DNA of 26,304 nucleotides from CAZWVR01 sp964637235 (GTDB lineage: Bacteria; Bacteroidota; Bacteroidia; Bacteroidales; S143-33): contig CAZWVR010000026.1 in NCBI GenBank assembly GCA_964637235.1, positions 1 through 26,304 of the forward strand, given 5' to 3'. The notes under the pieces are model-generated. The model worked only from the letters and a program-made list of their open reading frames with translations, searched no databases and had not been told where the DNA came from. How positions within the stretch are numbered: the first letter of the stretch is position 1; each line of letters opens with the position of its first letter. Position numbers and translations under genes: made by a program. Shown piece by piece: positions 7,842 through 16,777 of this stretch.

Positions 7842-8918
7842 ATGGAAAATAAACAGATAAAAACACAAAAGCCTTTGGTAGCAATTACTCATGGTGATAT
7901 CAATGGAATAAGCTATGAAATAATTTTGAAGATATTTAAAGATCAAAGAATGTTTGACTTTTTAACACCAGTAATATATGGTTCACCAAAAGTTGCAGCT
8001 TATTATAAAAAGGTTCTGAAATTAAGCAATATTTCATTAAATCATATAAAAAAGGTTGAGGAAGCAGAGCCAAATTCGCTTAATATCATTAACACAGTAA
8101 GTAATAAAATAAAAGTAGAAATTGGGAAGTCAACGGAGATGGCTGGCATAGCTTCTGTGAATGCATTAAAACATGCTATGGTTGATATAAGAGATGGAAA
8201 AATACAGATACTTGTCACAGCACCTATAAATAAACATAATACAGAGGCAGAATTGCACTTTAAGGGTCATACAGAATTTTTAAAACATGAGTTTGAGCTT
8301 GATGATGTTTTAATGTTAATGATTTTTGAGGAACTTAGAGTTGGATTAGTTTCAGAGCATATTCCAATACGAGAGGTTGCTGATTTTATTACTAAGGAAA
8401 AGATATTAAGTAAATTGCGTTTGTTCAATGATACATTGAGGCGTGATTTTGGAATACTCAGGCCTGTAATTGCTGTGTTAGGTTTAAATCCTCATTGCGG
8501 CGACGAAGGTCTTATCGGAAAAGAGGAACAGGAAATTATAATTCCCGCAATAGAACAAGCTAAGGAGGAAGGTATTATGGCTGTTGGTCCTTATTCTGCT
8601 GATTCTTTCTTTGCAATAGGGGCCTATCATGAATTTGATGGCGTTTTGGCGATGTATCACGATCAAGGATTAGCTCCATTTAAAACAATAAGCCGTAATA
8701 AAGGTGTTAATTTTACAGCAGGATTGCCAATAATACGGACTTCACCAGATCACGGTGTTGCATATGACATCGCAGGAAAAAATCGGGCTTCTATATCCTC
8801 TTTTAGAAATGCTATCTGGTATGCTTTGGATATTTATAAACGACGTAAAGAGTTTGAAAAAATAAAGCCACTTAAAAAACAACAAGCTATTGATATAGAT
8901 ACAGATATCTCTGAATAG
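7842..8918 (+). CDS. pdxA: 4-hydroxythreonine-4-phosphate dehydrogenase
   Basis: NAD-dependent enzyme of the DXP-dependent pyridoxal phosphate pathway (EC 1.1.1.262). The 358-residue product has the metal-binding histidines H173 (SEHIPIR), H218 (GLNPHCGD) and H273 (MYHDQG); their spacings of 45 and 55 equal those of E. coli PdxA H166, H211 and H266. TAPINK, GHTEFL (H143) and SPDHGVAYDIAGK are also present. The usual GDPxGIGPE motif reads GDINGISYE. It sits 12 bp after tsaC. pdxJ is not in the window. Confidence 0.94.
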   Translation: MENKQIKTQKPLVAITHGDINGISYEIILKIFKDQRMFDFLTPVIYGSPKVAAYYKKVLKLSNISLNHIKKVEEAEPNSLNIINTVSNKIKVEIGKSTEMAGIASVNALKHAMVDIRDGKIQILVTAPINKHNTEAELHFKGHTEFLKHEFELDDVLMLMIFEELRVGLVSEHIPIREVADFITKEKILSKLRLFNDTLRRDFGILRPVIAVLGLNPHCGDEGLIGKEEQEIIIPAIEQAKEEGIMAVGPYSADSFFAIGAYHEFDGVLAMYHDQGLAPFKTISRNKGVNFTAGLPIIRTSPDHGVAYDIAGKNRASISSFRNAIWYALDIYKRRKEFEKIKPLKKQQAIDIDTDISE

Positions 8919-8923
8919 TTTTG
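8916..8923 (+). promoter_or_regulatory. Possible -7 element TAGTTTTG for the rhomboid pair
   Basis: Fits TAnnTTTG, overlaps the pdxA stop codon (TAG 8916-8918) and ends 25 nt before the first rhomboid ATG. A TTG at 8890-8892 lies 23 nt upstream, longer than ideal. The match may be chance. Confidence 0.3.
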
Positions 8924-8948
8924 CTTGGGTTAGATAAAAACTTATATT

Positions 8949-9746
8949 ATGCAGAAAATTCCAACAGTTGTAAAAAATTTATTGATTATCAACACTTTGA
9001 TGTTGTTAATAACTTATTTTTTTCAGCTATTTAATATTGATTTATTTCAGGTATTTGGCTTACATTATTTTAAATCGCCATATTATCACCCCTATCAGTT
9101 TATAACACATATGTTTATGCATGCTAACTTTATTCATTTATTTTTCAATATGTATGCCTTATGGTTTTTTGGTAGTGTGCTTGAAAGAGTATGGGGTGGT
9201 AAGCGTTTTTTTATTTATTATATGATTACAGGTTTTGGAGCAGCACTGTTGCATACAGCAGTAATGTGGTATCAAATACATCAGTTTGTATCGGTAGCAA
9301 ATACTTTTCTTAACAATCCGGATTATGAGCATTTTAAATACTTTTTATCTCGCTATGGAAATTATCTTAATCCAATAGCTGTGCAGAATTTATTAGATGC
9401 TTGGTCTATTGACCCTAATAATCCGACTTATGCCCAGCCTGTAATAAAAGTTATTCAGCAAATTTTGCAGCAAAAAATAAATATTCCGATAGTAGGTGCT
9501 TCTGGTGCAGTATTTGGCGTACTTTTAGCATTTGGAATGTTATTTCCTGATACTGAACTTTATATCATTTTTATACCTATACCTATAAAAGCTAAATACT
9601 TTGTATTGGGTTATGGTGCTCTTGAACTATTTAATGGTTTGACCATACCCGGGGATCATATAGCGCATTTTGCCCATTTAGGAGGTATGATATTTGGATA
9701 TATAATCCTAAAAATTTGGTATAAAGATAAAATAAAACTTTTCTAA
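8949..9746 (+). CDS. Rhomboid family intramembrane serine protease
   Basis: Cleaves transmembrane substrates inside the membrane. This 265-residue protein has about six hydrophobic segments. The HxxxN motif is H63-LFF-N67, the catalytic serine is S185 in GASG, and the catalytic histidine is H243 in AHLGG, with the GlpG-like pattern HxxGxxxG. A soluble insertion of about 75 residues (roughly 105-180) separates the segment after VLERVWGG from the GASG helix. The next gene begins 1 bp after its stop and encodes a second rhomboid, so the two are co-expressed. The substrates are unknown. Confidence 0.9.
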   Translation: MQKIPTVVKNLLIINTLMLLITYFFQLFNIDLFQVFGLHYFKSPYYHPYQFITHMFMHANFIHLFFNMYALWFFGSVLERVWGGKRFFIYYMITGFGAALLHTAVMWYQIHQFVSVANTFLNNPDYEHFKYFLSRYGNYLNPIAVQNLLDAWSIDPNNPTYAQPVIKVIQQILQQKINIPIVGASGAVFGVLLAFGMLFPDTELYIIFIPIPIKAKYFVLGYGALELFNGLTIPGDHIAHFAHLGGMIFGYIILKIWYKDKIKLF

Positions 9747-9747
9747 A

Positions 9748-10608
9748 ATGAGCATTTTTGTTTATGATAAAAATAATCCACTTATAAAAGTGTTGATTAT
9801 CAATACAGCTGTTTTTATTTTAATGTTATTCATCCAATTAGTTTCTTTTCTTTTTACAGGAAACAGTCAAGTGTTTTTGAATCCGGTAGTACATTTTTTA
9901 GCTGTCCCTGCTTCGCTAAAAAAACTATTATTTCATTTTTGGTCTCCTATAACTTATATGTTTTTACATACAGATTTTTGGCATTTCTTTTTTAATATGT
10001 TATGGTTATACTTTGGTGGGTTAATGTTTGTTATGTACATAGATTCTCGTAAACTTATACCTTTATATATTCTTGGAGGGCTCTCCGGTGCTGTGTTATT
10101 TATATTGTCGTATAATATTTTTCCGGTCTTTTTGCCTGTTCGGCAGGGGAGTTATGCTCTTGGTGCTTCTGCATCAATAACAGCTATAATTATAGCAATA
10201 GCTGTTTATCAACCTTTGACAGACGTATACCTATTTGGAGTTTTTAGAATGAAACTTTTTTGGATAGCAATTTTTTTCGTTATATGGGATCTATTTTCAA
10301 TAATGGGAGATAATGCTGGCGGGCATATTGCTCATTTGGGAGGTGCTATTTTTGGATATTTCTTTGCTTATTATTTAAAAAGAGGTAAAGATATTACTTC
10401 TATATTGCAAAATTTCAATTTTAAAACATCTCATAGGAAAAAATATCATTTTAACATGAGAACATCAAATGATAAGGAATATAATGAAAATGTCCATCAG
10501 ATACGTAAAGAATTAGATAGAATTTTAGAAAAAATTTCAAAGCATGGCTATAAACGACTTAGTAAAAAAGAGCGTGAATTCCTTAATAAATACAAAGATT
10601 ATTTTTAA
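9748..10608 (+). CDS. Second rhomboid protein with C-terminal cytoplasmic domain
   Basis: The 286-residue protein has a rhomboid core (about 10-215), with HxxxN at 79-83 in WHFFFN, candidate catalytic serine S141 and histidine H196 in AHLGG. The serine motif reads G139-A-S-A rather than GxSG: Ala replaces the usual glycine after the serine. After the last membrane helix comes a basic linker and a C-terminal helical domain of about 45 residues (RKELDRILEKISKHGY...LSKKEREFLNKY), which I associate with Bacteroidetes rhomboids. It follows the first rhomboid by 1 bp. It is probably still a protease, because Ser and His are both kept, but activity is not assured. Confidence 0.88.
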   Translation: MSIFVYDKNNPLIKVLIINTAVFILMLFIQLVSFLFTGNSQVFLNPVVHFLAVPASLKKLLFHFWSPITYMFLHTDFWHFFFNMLWLYFGGLMFVMYIDSRKLIPLYILGGLSGAVLFILSYNIFPVFLPVRQGSYALGASASITAIIIAIAVYQPLTDVYLFGVFRMKLFWIAIFFVIWDLFSIMGDNAGGHIAHLGGAIFGYFFAYYLKRGKDITSILQNFNFKTSHRKKYHFNMRTSNDKEYNENVHQIRKELDRILEKISKHGYKRLSKKEREFLNKYKDYF

Positions 10609-10609
10609 A

Positions 10610-10701
10610 GGGCTACCTGAAAAGCTAAAAATGGAAAGTTTTTTGGTTAATACCCTGTTTTACAGAAATTGTATTTATAGCTGCATATATTCAGGTAGCC
10701 C
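10610..10701. repeat. Inverted-repeat element between convergent genes
   Basis: Perfect 12-bp arms, GGGCTACCTGAA at 10610-10621 and TTCAGGTAGCCC at 10690-10701, enclose 68 nt. Inside them AGCTAAAAAT (10623-10632) pairs with ATTTATAGCT (10673-10682) at 9 of 10 positions, leaving a 7-nt bulge on the 3' side. The element starts one base after the rhomboid stop and ends 8 bases before the cysS stop codon, so it fills the gap. It could be a bidirectional terminator, although T-tracts are weak (TTT then AAAAAT on the minus side, none on the plus side), or a small palindromic mobile repeat. Confidence 0.6.
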
Positions 10702-10709
10702 CGCTTGTG

Positions 10710-12176
10710 TTAATCTTTAAATTCCCACATAAATCCGTCTTTTGTATCTTTTACAATTATACCTAACTCGTTTAATTTATTTCGAATTTGGTCTGCAAGT
10801 TGATAGTTTTTTTCTTTTTTAAGATTGAGTCTTATTTCTAAAATTAAATTGATTAAATCGTGAATACGTTGACTTTGAGAGAGTTCTGTTTCTTTTTTTA
10901 AGCCAAGTATATCAAAAACTACTTGATTATAAAGATTTTTAAGTTCTTCAAGATTTTCTTTATCTATTGTAAGTTCTCCATTTACGAGTTTGTTAATAAT
11001 TTTTACCCCTTCAAATAGTTCAGCTATTGCTATTGGGGTGTTAAAATCATCGTTTATAGCGTCAAATACATTTTTTCTAATTTGTTTGGTATTCACTTGA
11101 TTGGTCTCAGAAGGTTTAATTAGTTTAAGATTTTCTATGCCATTAAACAGTCTTTTTAAACCTCTTTCAGCAGCTTTAAGTGCCTCATTAGAAAAATCAA
11201 GGGGGCTACGGTAGTGAGCTTGTAGTATGAAGAACCTAACGGTCATTGGCGAATATTTCTTTTCCAGCAAAGGACTGTTTCCCTCAAATAATTCAAATAG
11301 TGTGATAAAATTATTAAGCGATTTACTCATTTTTTGACCATTGATAGTAATCAAATTATTATGCATCCAATATTTAACGGGTTCTTTTCCATAGGCGGCG
11401 ACAGATTGTGCTATTTCACATTCGTGATGAGGAAATTGTAAATCCATTCCACCACCGTGAATATCAAATTGTTCACCTAGATATTTTGTACTCATTGTAG
11501 AGCATTCCAGATGCCATCCTGGGAAGCCTTCGCTCCATTTTGATTTCCAGCGCATTATGTGTTTAGGATCTGCTTTTTTCCATAGAGCAAAGTCAAAGGG
11601 ATTGCGTTTTTCTGTTTGTCCTACTAATTCTCTTGTTTGTTGATATAGCTCATCTAATTTTCGTCCAGATAGTTTTCCGTAGTTATATTTTTGATTATAT
11701 TTTTCTACATCAAAATATACTGAGCCGTTTACTTCGTATGCATAGCCGTTTTCCATTATTTTATCGATAAATTCCAGTTGTTCAGGGATATGTCCACTGG
11801 CGTGGGGTTGAATGCTTGGGGGTAGTACGTTAAGCATTTTCATAGCGTCTTGGTATCGTAGGGTATATGTTTGTGCTATTTCCATAGGTTCTAATTGTTC
11901 AATGCGAGCACGTTTTGCTATTTTATCCTCTCCGTCGTCTGAGTCGTGTTCTAAGTGTCCGACATCTGTAATATTGCTTACATATCGTACTTTATATCCT
12001 AAGAATTTTAGGTATCTGAATACTACATCAAAGGTTATTGCTGCGCGAGCGTGGCCTAAATGAGGGTCGCCATATACTGTGGGTCCGCAGACATACATCC
12101 CCACGAAGGGAGGATTGAGTGGTTGAAATTTTTCTTTTTTTCTACTTAAAGTATTGTAAATTTTTAGTTCACTCAT
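10710..12176 (-). CDS. cysS: Cysteinyl-tRNA synthetase
   Basis: Class I aminoacyl-tRNA synthetase that charges tRNA-Cys. The 488-residue product has the HIGH motif as HLGH at 39-42 and KMSKS at 282-286. The zinc ligands are C30, C225, H250 and E254; the last three have the same spacing as E. coli C209, H234 and E238. A helical anticodon-binding region fills the C-terminal third. It overlaps the upstream thpR by 8 bp and is the last gene of the pyrF-tdh-thpR-cysS run. Confidence 0.96.
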   Translation of the reverse strand: MSELKIYNTLSRKKEKFQPLNPPFVGMYVCGPTVYGDPHLGHARAAITFDVVFRYLKFLGYKVRYVSNITDVGHLEHDSDDGEDKIAKRARIEQLEPMEIAQTYTLRYQDAMKMLNVLPPSIQPHASGHIPEQLEFIDKIMENGYAYEVNGSVYFDVEKYNQKYNYGKLSGRKLDELYQQTRELVGQTEKRNPFDFALWKKADPKHIMRWKSKWSEGFPGWHLECSTMSTKYLGEQFDIHGGGMDLQFPHHECEIAQSVAAYGKEPVKYWMHNNLITINGQKMSKSLNNFITLFELFEGNSPLLEKKYSPMTVRFFILQAHYRSPLDFSNEALKAAERGLKRLFNGIENLKLIKPSETNQVNTKQIRKNVFDAINDDFNTPIAIAELFEGVKIINKLVNGELTIDKENLEELKNLYNQVVFDILGLKKETELSQSQRIHDLINLILEIRLNLKKEKNYQLADQIRNKLNELGIIVKDTKDGFMWEFKD

Positions 12177-12735
12177 TATCTTGTAATTTTATGATTTTTA
12201 GTGCATTATATTTTGCTCCTTGTGGAGATAAAATGCTTTGATATAAAATTATTGAATTGATTTTTTGCCTATTGAAAAATTTTTCAGAGTTTTTTTCTAC
12301 GTAATTTTTAAGTTTACTTAAAGAACGAATAAATTTAATTCTTCCGATAGTCAGATGAGGTTTAAAAATTCTTGTTTCAGGTTCAAAGCCAATTTTTTGT
12401 AGTTTAGTATCAATTTGATGTGCTATTTCAGTTAATATTTCGTATTTATTTATTCCTATCCATAGGACTTTGGGTTTATATAGATTTGGGAAAACTCCTA
12501 TTCCGCTGATTTCGATTTCAAATTTTTTGTAATTTTTGGCTATTTCTTTTAAAGAGTTTTCTATAAATGGTATTTTATCTGTTTGTGTTTCGCCTAAAAA
12601 TTTAAGAGTAAGATGAAAGTTATCTGGATCTACCCATTTTATTTTTTCGTTTTTAAAAAGTTCTTTGGTTTGCAAATAGAATTCAGAGATTTTTCGGTTA
12701 AAGTTTATATCGACAGCTATAAATAGTCTCATCAT
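12169..12735 (-). CDS. thpR: RNA 2',3'-cyclic phosphodiesterase (2H family, LigT/ThpR)
   Basis: A 2H phosphoesterase that opens 2',3'-cyclic phosphate RNA ends and was first described as a 2'-5' RNA ligase. The 188-residue product has both signature motifs, H41-LTL in [10 protein letters not shown] and H127-LTI in KPHLTIGR, and starts with the family-typical (M)MRLFIAVDI. The start may be 12735 or the adjacent Met at 12732. It lies 28 bp after tdh and overlaps cysS by 8 bp, so it is probably translationally coupled to cysS. Confidence 0.9.
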   Translation of the reverse strand: MMRLFIAVDINFNRKISEFYLQTKELFKNEKIKWVDPDNFHLTLKFLGETQTDKIPFIENSLKEIAKNYKKFEIEISGIGVFPNLYKPKVLWIGINKYEILTEIAHQIDTKLQKIGFEPETRIFKPHLTIGRIKFIRSLSKLKNYVEKNSEKFFNRQKINSIILYQSILSPQGAKYNALKIIKLQDNE

Positions 12736-12763
12736 TAAGTTTTAAAAATCGGGTGTAAAGTTA

Positions 12764-13735
12764 TTAAAAATTGAATAAATGTTCTTTTCCGAATTTTTTT
12801 GCTACCCCTTTGAGCATAATTTTAGTCATATTTTCAATATCTATTGTAGTTTTAAGTCCCCAGTCTCTACGGGCTATAGAGTCGTCGATACTTTGGGGCC
12901 AAGTTTCGGCTATTTTTTGTCGGAAATCTGGTTTGTAAGTGATTTTAAAGTCTGGTATATATTTTTTTATTTCATTAGCAAGATCTTTTGGGGCGAAGCT
13001 AATACCACCGACATTATATCCTGATCTCACAGTAATTTTTTCTGGGTCTGCCATCATAAGTTTTATAGTAGCTTGGATAGCGTCTGACATAAACATCATA
13101 GGGAGATAAGTATCTTTTTCAAGGAAACATTCGTATTTACCTTGTTTTATTGCTGCGTAGAATATTTCTACTGCGTAATCGGTAGTGCCTCCTCCGGGTT
13201 CTGTTTTATAGCTAATTAGTCCGGGATATCGAATGCTTCTTACATCCACTCCGTATCGTTTAAAATAGTATTCAGCCCATCGTTCTCCTGCGAGTTTTGA
13301 GATACCGTAAACTGTATTGGGTTCAGTTATAGTTAGTTGGGGAGTATTTTTTTTAGGGGTAGTAGGACCGAATACAGCTATTGAGCTTGGCCAAAATATG
13401 CGGTGTATTTCTGGTATTTCCTTAGCTAAGTCTAAGACATTCAGTAGGCTGTCCATATTTATGTGCCAAGCCTGTAAAGGTATTTTTTCTGCATTTCCGG
13501 AAAGTACGGCAGCCAGGTGGTAAATTTGAGTAATCTTATGTCTTATAACAAAATGAACTAATCGTTTTGTATCTAAAACGTCTAATATTTCCCAAGGTCC
13601 GGATTGTTTAATATCTTGTGGAGGTTCTTTTATATCAGTAGCAAAGACGTTTTCGTCGCCAAATATTTTTCTGAGTTCCATTGTAAGTTCTGAGCCTATT
13701 TGTCCTGCGGCTCCTATTATAAGTATTTTTTCCAT
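12764..13735 (-). CDS. L-threonine 3-dehydrogenase, SDR (epimerase-like) type
   Basis: Extended short-chain dehydrogenase, 323 residues. It has the N-terminal NAD motif G8-x2-G11-x2-G14 and the catalytic Y143/K147 pair in YGISK, with a serine pair at 117-118. The PGGGTTDYAVEIFYAA, LPMMFMSDAI and DFRQKIAETWPQSIDDSIARRDWG segments match SDR-type threonine dehydrogenases known from Flavobacterium and relatives. These oxidise threonine to 2-amino-3-ketobutyrate, which Kbl then cleaves to glycine and acetyl-CoA; no kbl is in the window. It follows pyrF by 31 bp on the same strand. A generic sugar-nucleotide epimerase is the less likely alternative. Confidence 0.87.
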   Translation of the reverse strand: MEKILIIGAAGQIGSELTMELRKIFGDENVFATDIKEPPQDIKQSGPWEILDVLDTKRLVHFVIRHKITQIYHLAAVLSGNAEKIPLQAWHINMDSLLNVLDLAKEIPEIHRIFWPSSIAVFGPTTPKKNTPQLTITEPNTVYGISKLAGERWAEYYFKRYGVDVRSIRYPGLISYKTEPGGGTTDYAVEIFYAAIKQGKYECFLEKDTYLPMMFMSDAIQATIKLMMADPEKITVRSGYNVGGISFAPKDLANEIKKYIPDFKITYKPDFRQKIAETWPQSIDDSIARRDWGLKTTIDIENMTKIMLKGVAKKFGKEHLFNF

Positions 13736-13766
13736 AGTTTTTTGTTTAAAAAGATTGGTATAGAGG

Positions 13767-14618
13767 TTATTTTTTACGTAATTTTTTTCTTTTATTTATT
13801 TTTTCAAATATTTGAGAGAATTGTTTTTTAAATTCAATAGCTTTGTTTTTGGCGGCTATATCAAAGTCATCGTTTTGTGAGGCATATATGATATCGCGCG
13901 AGGAATTTATTATTAAGCCATAGTTTTTATTTAATCCGAAAGTACATACTTCTTCTAAACTACCGCCTTGTGCACCTATGCCGGGGATAAGTAAGAAATG
14001 GTCGGGTACTACATATCTGATGATTTGTAGTTTATAAGCCATTGCTGCTCCTATTACGTACATAATATTATTTTGGTCTCCCCACCAAGTTCCGTATTTA
14101 ATAACTTTTTCAAAGACATATTCCCGTGTTTCCAGTTCTTGTATAAGTTGCAGGTCGTATGCTGATGGATTTGAAGATAAACCTAAAATTATCACGAATT
14201 TGCCTTCATATTTTAGGAAAGGTTCTGCTACATCTTTTCCCAGATAGGGGTTAATTGTGACAGCATCAAATGGCATTGTTTCAAAAAAGGCTTTTGCATA
14301 CATTTCTGATGAATGGAGGATGTCTCCTCTTTTGGCATCAGCGATGAGAAATATTTCCGGATAATTTTCTTTTATGTATTGAGCTGTTTTTTGGAGGCTA
14401 AGCCAACCTTTGTAGCCATAAGCTTCGTAAAAAGCTGTATTGGGTTTAAAAGCGATGGCGTAATCTGCTGTTGCATCGATAATTCTCTTATTGAATTCAA
14501 AAATAGGATCATCGCTTTTTTGAATACTTTTTGGCAGTTTTTCTATTACTGGGTCTAAGCCTATACATAGTAAAGTATTCTTTTTCTCTATTTGTTGGAC
14601 TATATCTGAAATTTTCAT
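13767..14618 (-). CDS. pyrF: Orotidine 5'-phosphate decarboxylase, type 2
   Basis: Last step of de novo UMP synthesis. The 283-residue protein belongs to the longer type 2 group. It shows CIGLDP (D22), the AFKPN segment (K58, N60) and the catalytic D94-x-K96-x2-D99 in ADAKRGD, with PYLGKD and GLSSNPSA further on. It is the first gene of the pyrF-tdh-thpR-cysS run and has its own bipartite promoter in the 43-bp gap after the OmpA-type operon. Confidence 0.94.
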   Translation of the reverse strand: MKISDIVQQIEKKNTLLCIGLDPVIEKLPKSIQKSDDPIFEFNKRIIDATADYAIAFKPNTAFYEAYGYKGWLSLQKTAQYIKENYPEIFLIADAKRGDILHSSEMYAKAFFETMPFDAVTINPYLGKDVAEPFLKYEGKFVIILGLSSNPSAYDLQLIQELETREYVFEKVIKYGTWWGDQNNIMYVIGAAMAYKLQIIRYVVPDHFLLIPGIGAQGGSLEEVCTFGLNKNYGLIINSSRDIIYASQNDDFDIAAKNKAIEFKKQFSQIFEKINKRKKLRKK

Positions 14619-14630
14619 ATTTTTTTACAA

Positions 14631-14660
14631 CAAAGTTATAAAAAACGATTTTATTTCAAA
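14631..14660 (-). promoter_or_regulatory. Bipartite Bacteroidetes promoter for pyrF
   Basis: On the minus strand TTTG (14657-14660) is followed after 18 nt by TAACTTTG (14631-14638), a full -33/-7 match. The -7 element ends 12 nt before the pyrF ATG. The -33 box lies 2 bases from the stop codon of the upstream OmpA-type gene. Confidence 0.65.
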
Positions 14661-14661
14661 G

Positions 14662-16773
14662 TCATTGTTGTATTTCTATGATTTTAAATTCTACGCGTTG
14701 ATTTTTCTTTCTACCTTCTGGCGTGTCGTTGGAAGCTATGGGTCTATCTGGACCATAGCCTTTTGTAGTAATTCTATTTTCGTTAATTCCTTTATTCACA
14801 AGATATTGTTTTACGGCTTCTGCTCTATCTTTTGAAAGTTGCATAAGTTTTACTCTATCGCCGAGGTTATTTGTATGTCCGGAGATTTCTATTTTAACTT
14901 CTGGGTTTTCTTTCAGGAATTTGGCTAATCTATTTAGTTCTTCGTAGGATTCTGGAAGCAATTTAGCACTGGCTTGTTTGAAAAATATTGTTTTTAATAT
15001 CACTGTTTGGTTTTTCTTAATTGGCACTAAATACAAATCTTTTCTAATTTCTTGGTATTGTTTTACTTTTATTGATTTTAGGTCAATAAAATCCGTCATT
15101 GGGTAGTATCCTGCTAATTTTGCATATATATTGTATTTAGAGCCATAGGGTAGCACTATTTTATAATTACCGGTTTTCGGGGAGGATAGGGTAGTAGCTA
15201 CTGTTTTATTGGTATTTAGGTCTGTATAGCTGATGTTTGTACTAATTGGTTTTTTGGTTTCTTTATCGTAAACGGTTCCATATACAATTACAACGGGTTC
15301 GGGTCTGTCTTCTTCTTTAATTTTCATTCTATAAATATCGGCTCCGCCGTATTGGGAATTATATGATACTAAGTATGCATATTCTCCTTTTGCGTCAATT
15401 GTAAAATAAGCGTCCCAGTCGGAGGTATTTATGTTAGGACCTAAGTTTTTAGGAGTGCTCCAATGTCTCCAAGTATTATCCAATCTTTTTGTTACGAATA
15501 TGTCTGCTGAGCCATATCCTGGGTGTCCCTCAGAAGCGAAATATAGGGTAATACCATCTGGGGCAAGGAATGGGGAGAAGTCGCCTTGCGAGGTATTTAT
15601 GTCGTCTCCCATATTGATTGGTTCTGTATATGAACCATCTGGTTTACGGAATGAAACATAAAGATCTAAGTCTCCTCTGCTATCGTTGCGTTCCAGAGCC
15701 ATTATAAGTACTTGTTGATCAACTGACATACAGTAGTTATAATACTTATTGTGGTTGTAATAGTTGTCTATTTGGATATTTTCTGGAATGCTCCAGCCTT
15801 TATCTGTTCTATGTGATACAGCTATACCTTCGTCTAAATAATCTCCGAAGGCGTCGTATTGATGTGTAAGATATATTGTATTATTGTCTGGTGAAACAAA
15901 GAAAACTCCTTCGGATTGGTCGGTGTTTATTGGTGGTCCAATATTGCGAGCTGGTGTCCATTGATTATCGCCTGTAGAATAAGAGTACCAGATATCTTGT
16001 TTTTCACGTGTACCTGTATTAAGTTTATAGTTATCACGAACAAAATATAAGACTTTACCGTCTGCACTAATTGTTGGGTGTAATTCATCGGCGTATGTAT
16101 TTATAGCTGCTCCTAAGTTTTCTTTTTGTTTATTTGAGAATTTTGTTTGAGCAATCATAATTTTACGGTGATACCCTTCCAATTTTAGATATTCTACTTT
16201 TATATTTGCATCGTAGCCCACGATATATCCAAATGAATTTGTATATAGAAGTTTTGCCGGGACAGTTTCTTGTAGAGCTCCGTTTATAAATACCAAAAAT
16301 ATGCCTTTTATTCTTTTTATTTTTACGATGTTATAGTCATCTCTTAGATTATTGACAATAATTTTACCGCTTGTCCATATAGTGTCATCGTCTTTTTCCA
16401 CATTTATTAGTATGGCATTTTCGTCTGGGTATATATAGAGGAAATAGCCAGTAGATTGGTTTGTAACGTACCAAGCAAAGCCGTATTTAGCCTTAGAATT
16501 ATTCAAAGGAATAAACTTTGTTTCTGCTGTGAAGTCTGTGTTTAGTAATATATTGTTAAGGTGATCCCAAAAGTACCATGTACTTTCATCAGGATCTATA
16601 TTTTTGAAAAATAGGTGTGCATTTCGTTTTGAAAATATATATTCGTTGTTTTTAGCAGGATCAAAAGTAAAGGTAGATGGGATTTTAAATATATTTTCTA
16701 TTGAAATTTTTTCCAGCTGTTGTGCGAATGCTGAAATTGGTAGTAGTAAGATTATTAACAGTATTTTTTTCAT
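14662..16773 (-). CDS. Secreted LamG-like/PD40/OmpA envelope protein (third of three paralogues)
   Basis: A 703-residue exported protein. Residues 1-18 form a signal peptide ending SAFAQ. About 20-205 is a jelly-roll domain of LamG/3-keto-disaccharide-hydrolase type. About 230-490 carries PD40 (WD40-like) propeller repeats recognisable as SADGKVLYFVRD, SPDNNTIYLTH and APDGITLYFAS with GYGSADIF. About 505-575 is a carboxypeptidase-regulatory-like beta domain (GTVYDKETKKPIS), and about 595-700 an OmpA C-terminal domain. In the OmpA domain R650 is kept, but the position matching the diaminopimelate-binding Asp of OmpA is N635 (GHTNN). It is predicted to be periplasmic or outer-membrane associated. 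It begins 4 bp after the stop of the second paralogue. Function unknown. Confidence 0.88.
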   Translation of the reverse strand: MKKILLIILLLPISAFAQQLEKISIENIFKIPSTFTFDPAKNNEYIFSKRNAHLFFKNIDPDESTWYFWDHLNNILLNTDFTAETKFIPLNNSKAKYGFAWYVTNQSTGYFLYIYPDENAILINVEKDDDTIWTSGKIIVNNLRDDYNIVKIKRIKGIFLVFINGALQETVPAKLLYTNSFGYIVGYDANIKVEYLKLEGYHRKIMIAQTKFSNKQKENLGAAINTYADELHPTISADGKVLYFVRDNYKLNTGTREKQDIWYSYSTGDNQWTPARNIGPPINTDQSEGVFFVSPDNNTIYLTHQYDAFGDYLDEGIAVSHRTDKGWSIPENIQIDNYYNHNKYYNYCMSVDQQVLIMALERNDSRGDLDLYVSFRKPDGSYTEPINMGDDINTSQGDFSPFLAPDGITLYFASEGHPGYGSADIFVTKRLDNTWRHWSTPKNLGPNINTSDWDAYFTIDAKGEYAYLVSYNSQYGGADIYRMKIKEEDRPEPVVIVYGTVYDKETKKPISTNISYTDLNTNKTVATTLSSPKTGNYKIVLPYGSKYNIYAKLAGYYPMTDFIDLKSIKVKQYQEIRKDLYLVPIKKNQTVILKTIFFKQASAKLLPESYEELNRLAKFLKENPEVKIEISGHTNNLGDRVKLMQLSKDRAEAVKQYLVNKGINENRITTKGYGPDRPIASNDTPEGRKKNQRVEFKIIEIQQ

Positions 16774-16777
16774 AGTA

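Noticed and set aside
9748..10608. Second rhomboid as a dead pseudoprotease
   Set aside because: Both candidate catalytic residues (S141, H196) and the HxxxN motif remain; one glycine-to-alanine change is not enough to call it inactive.
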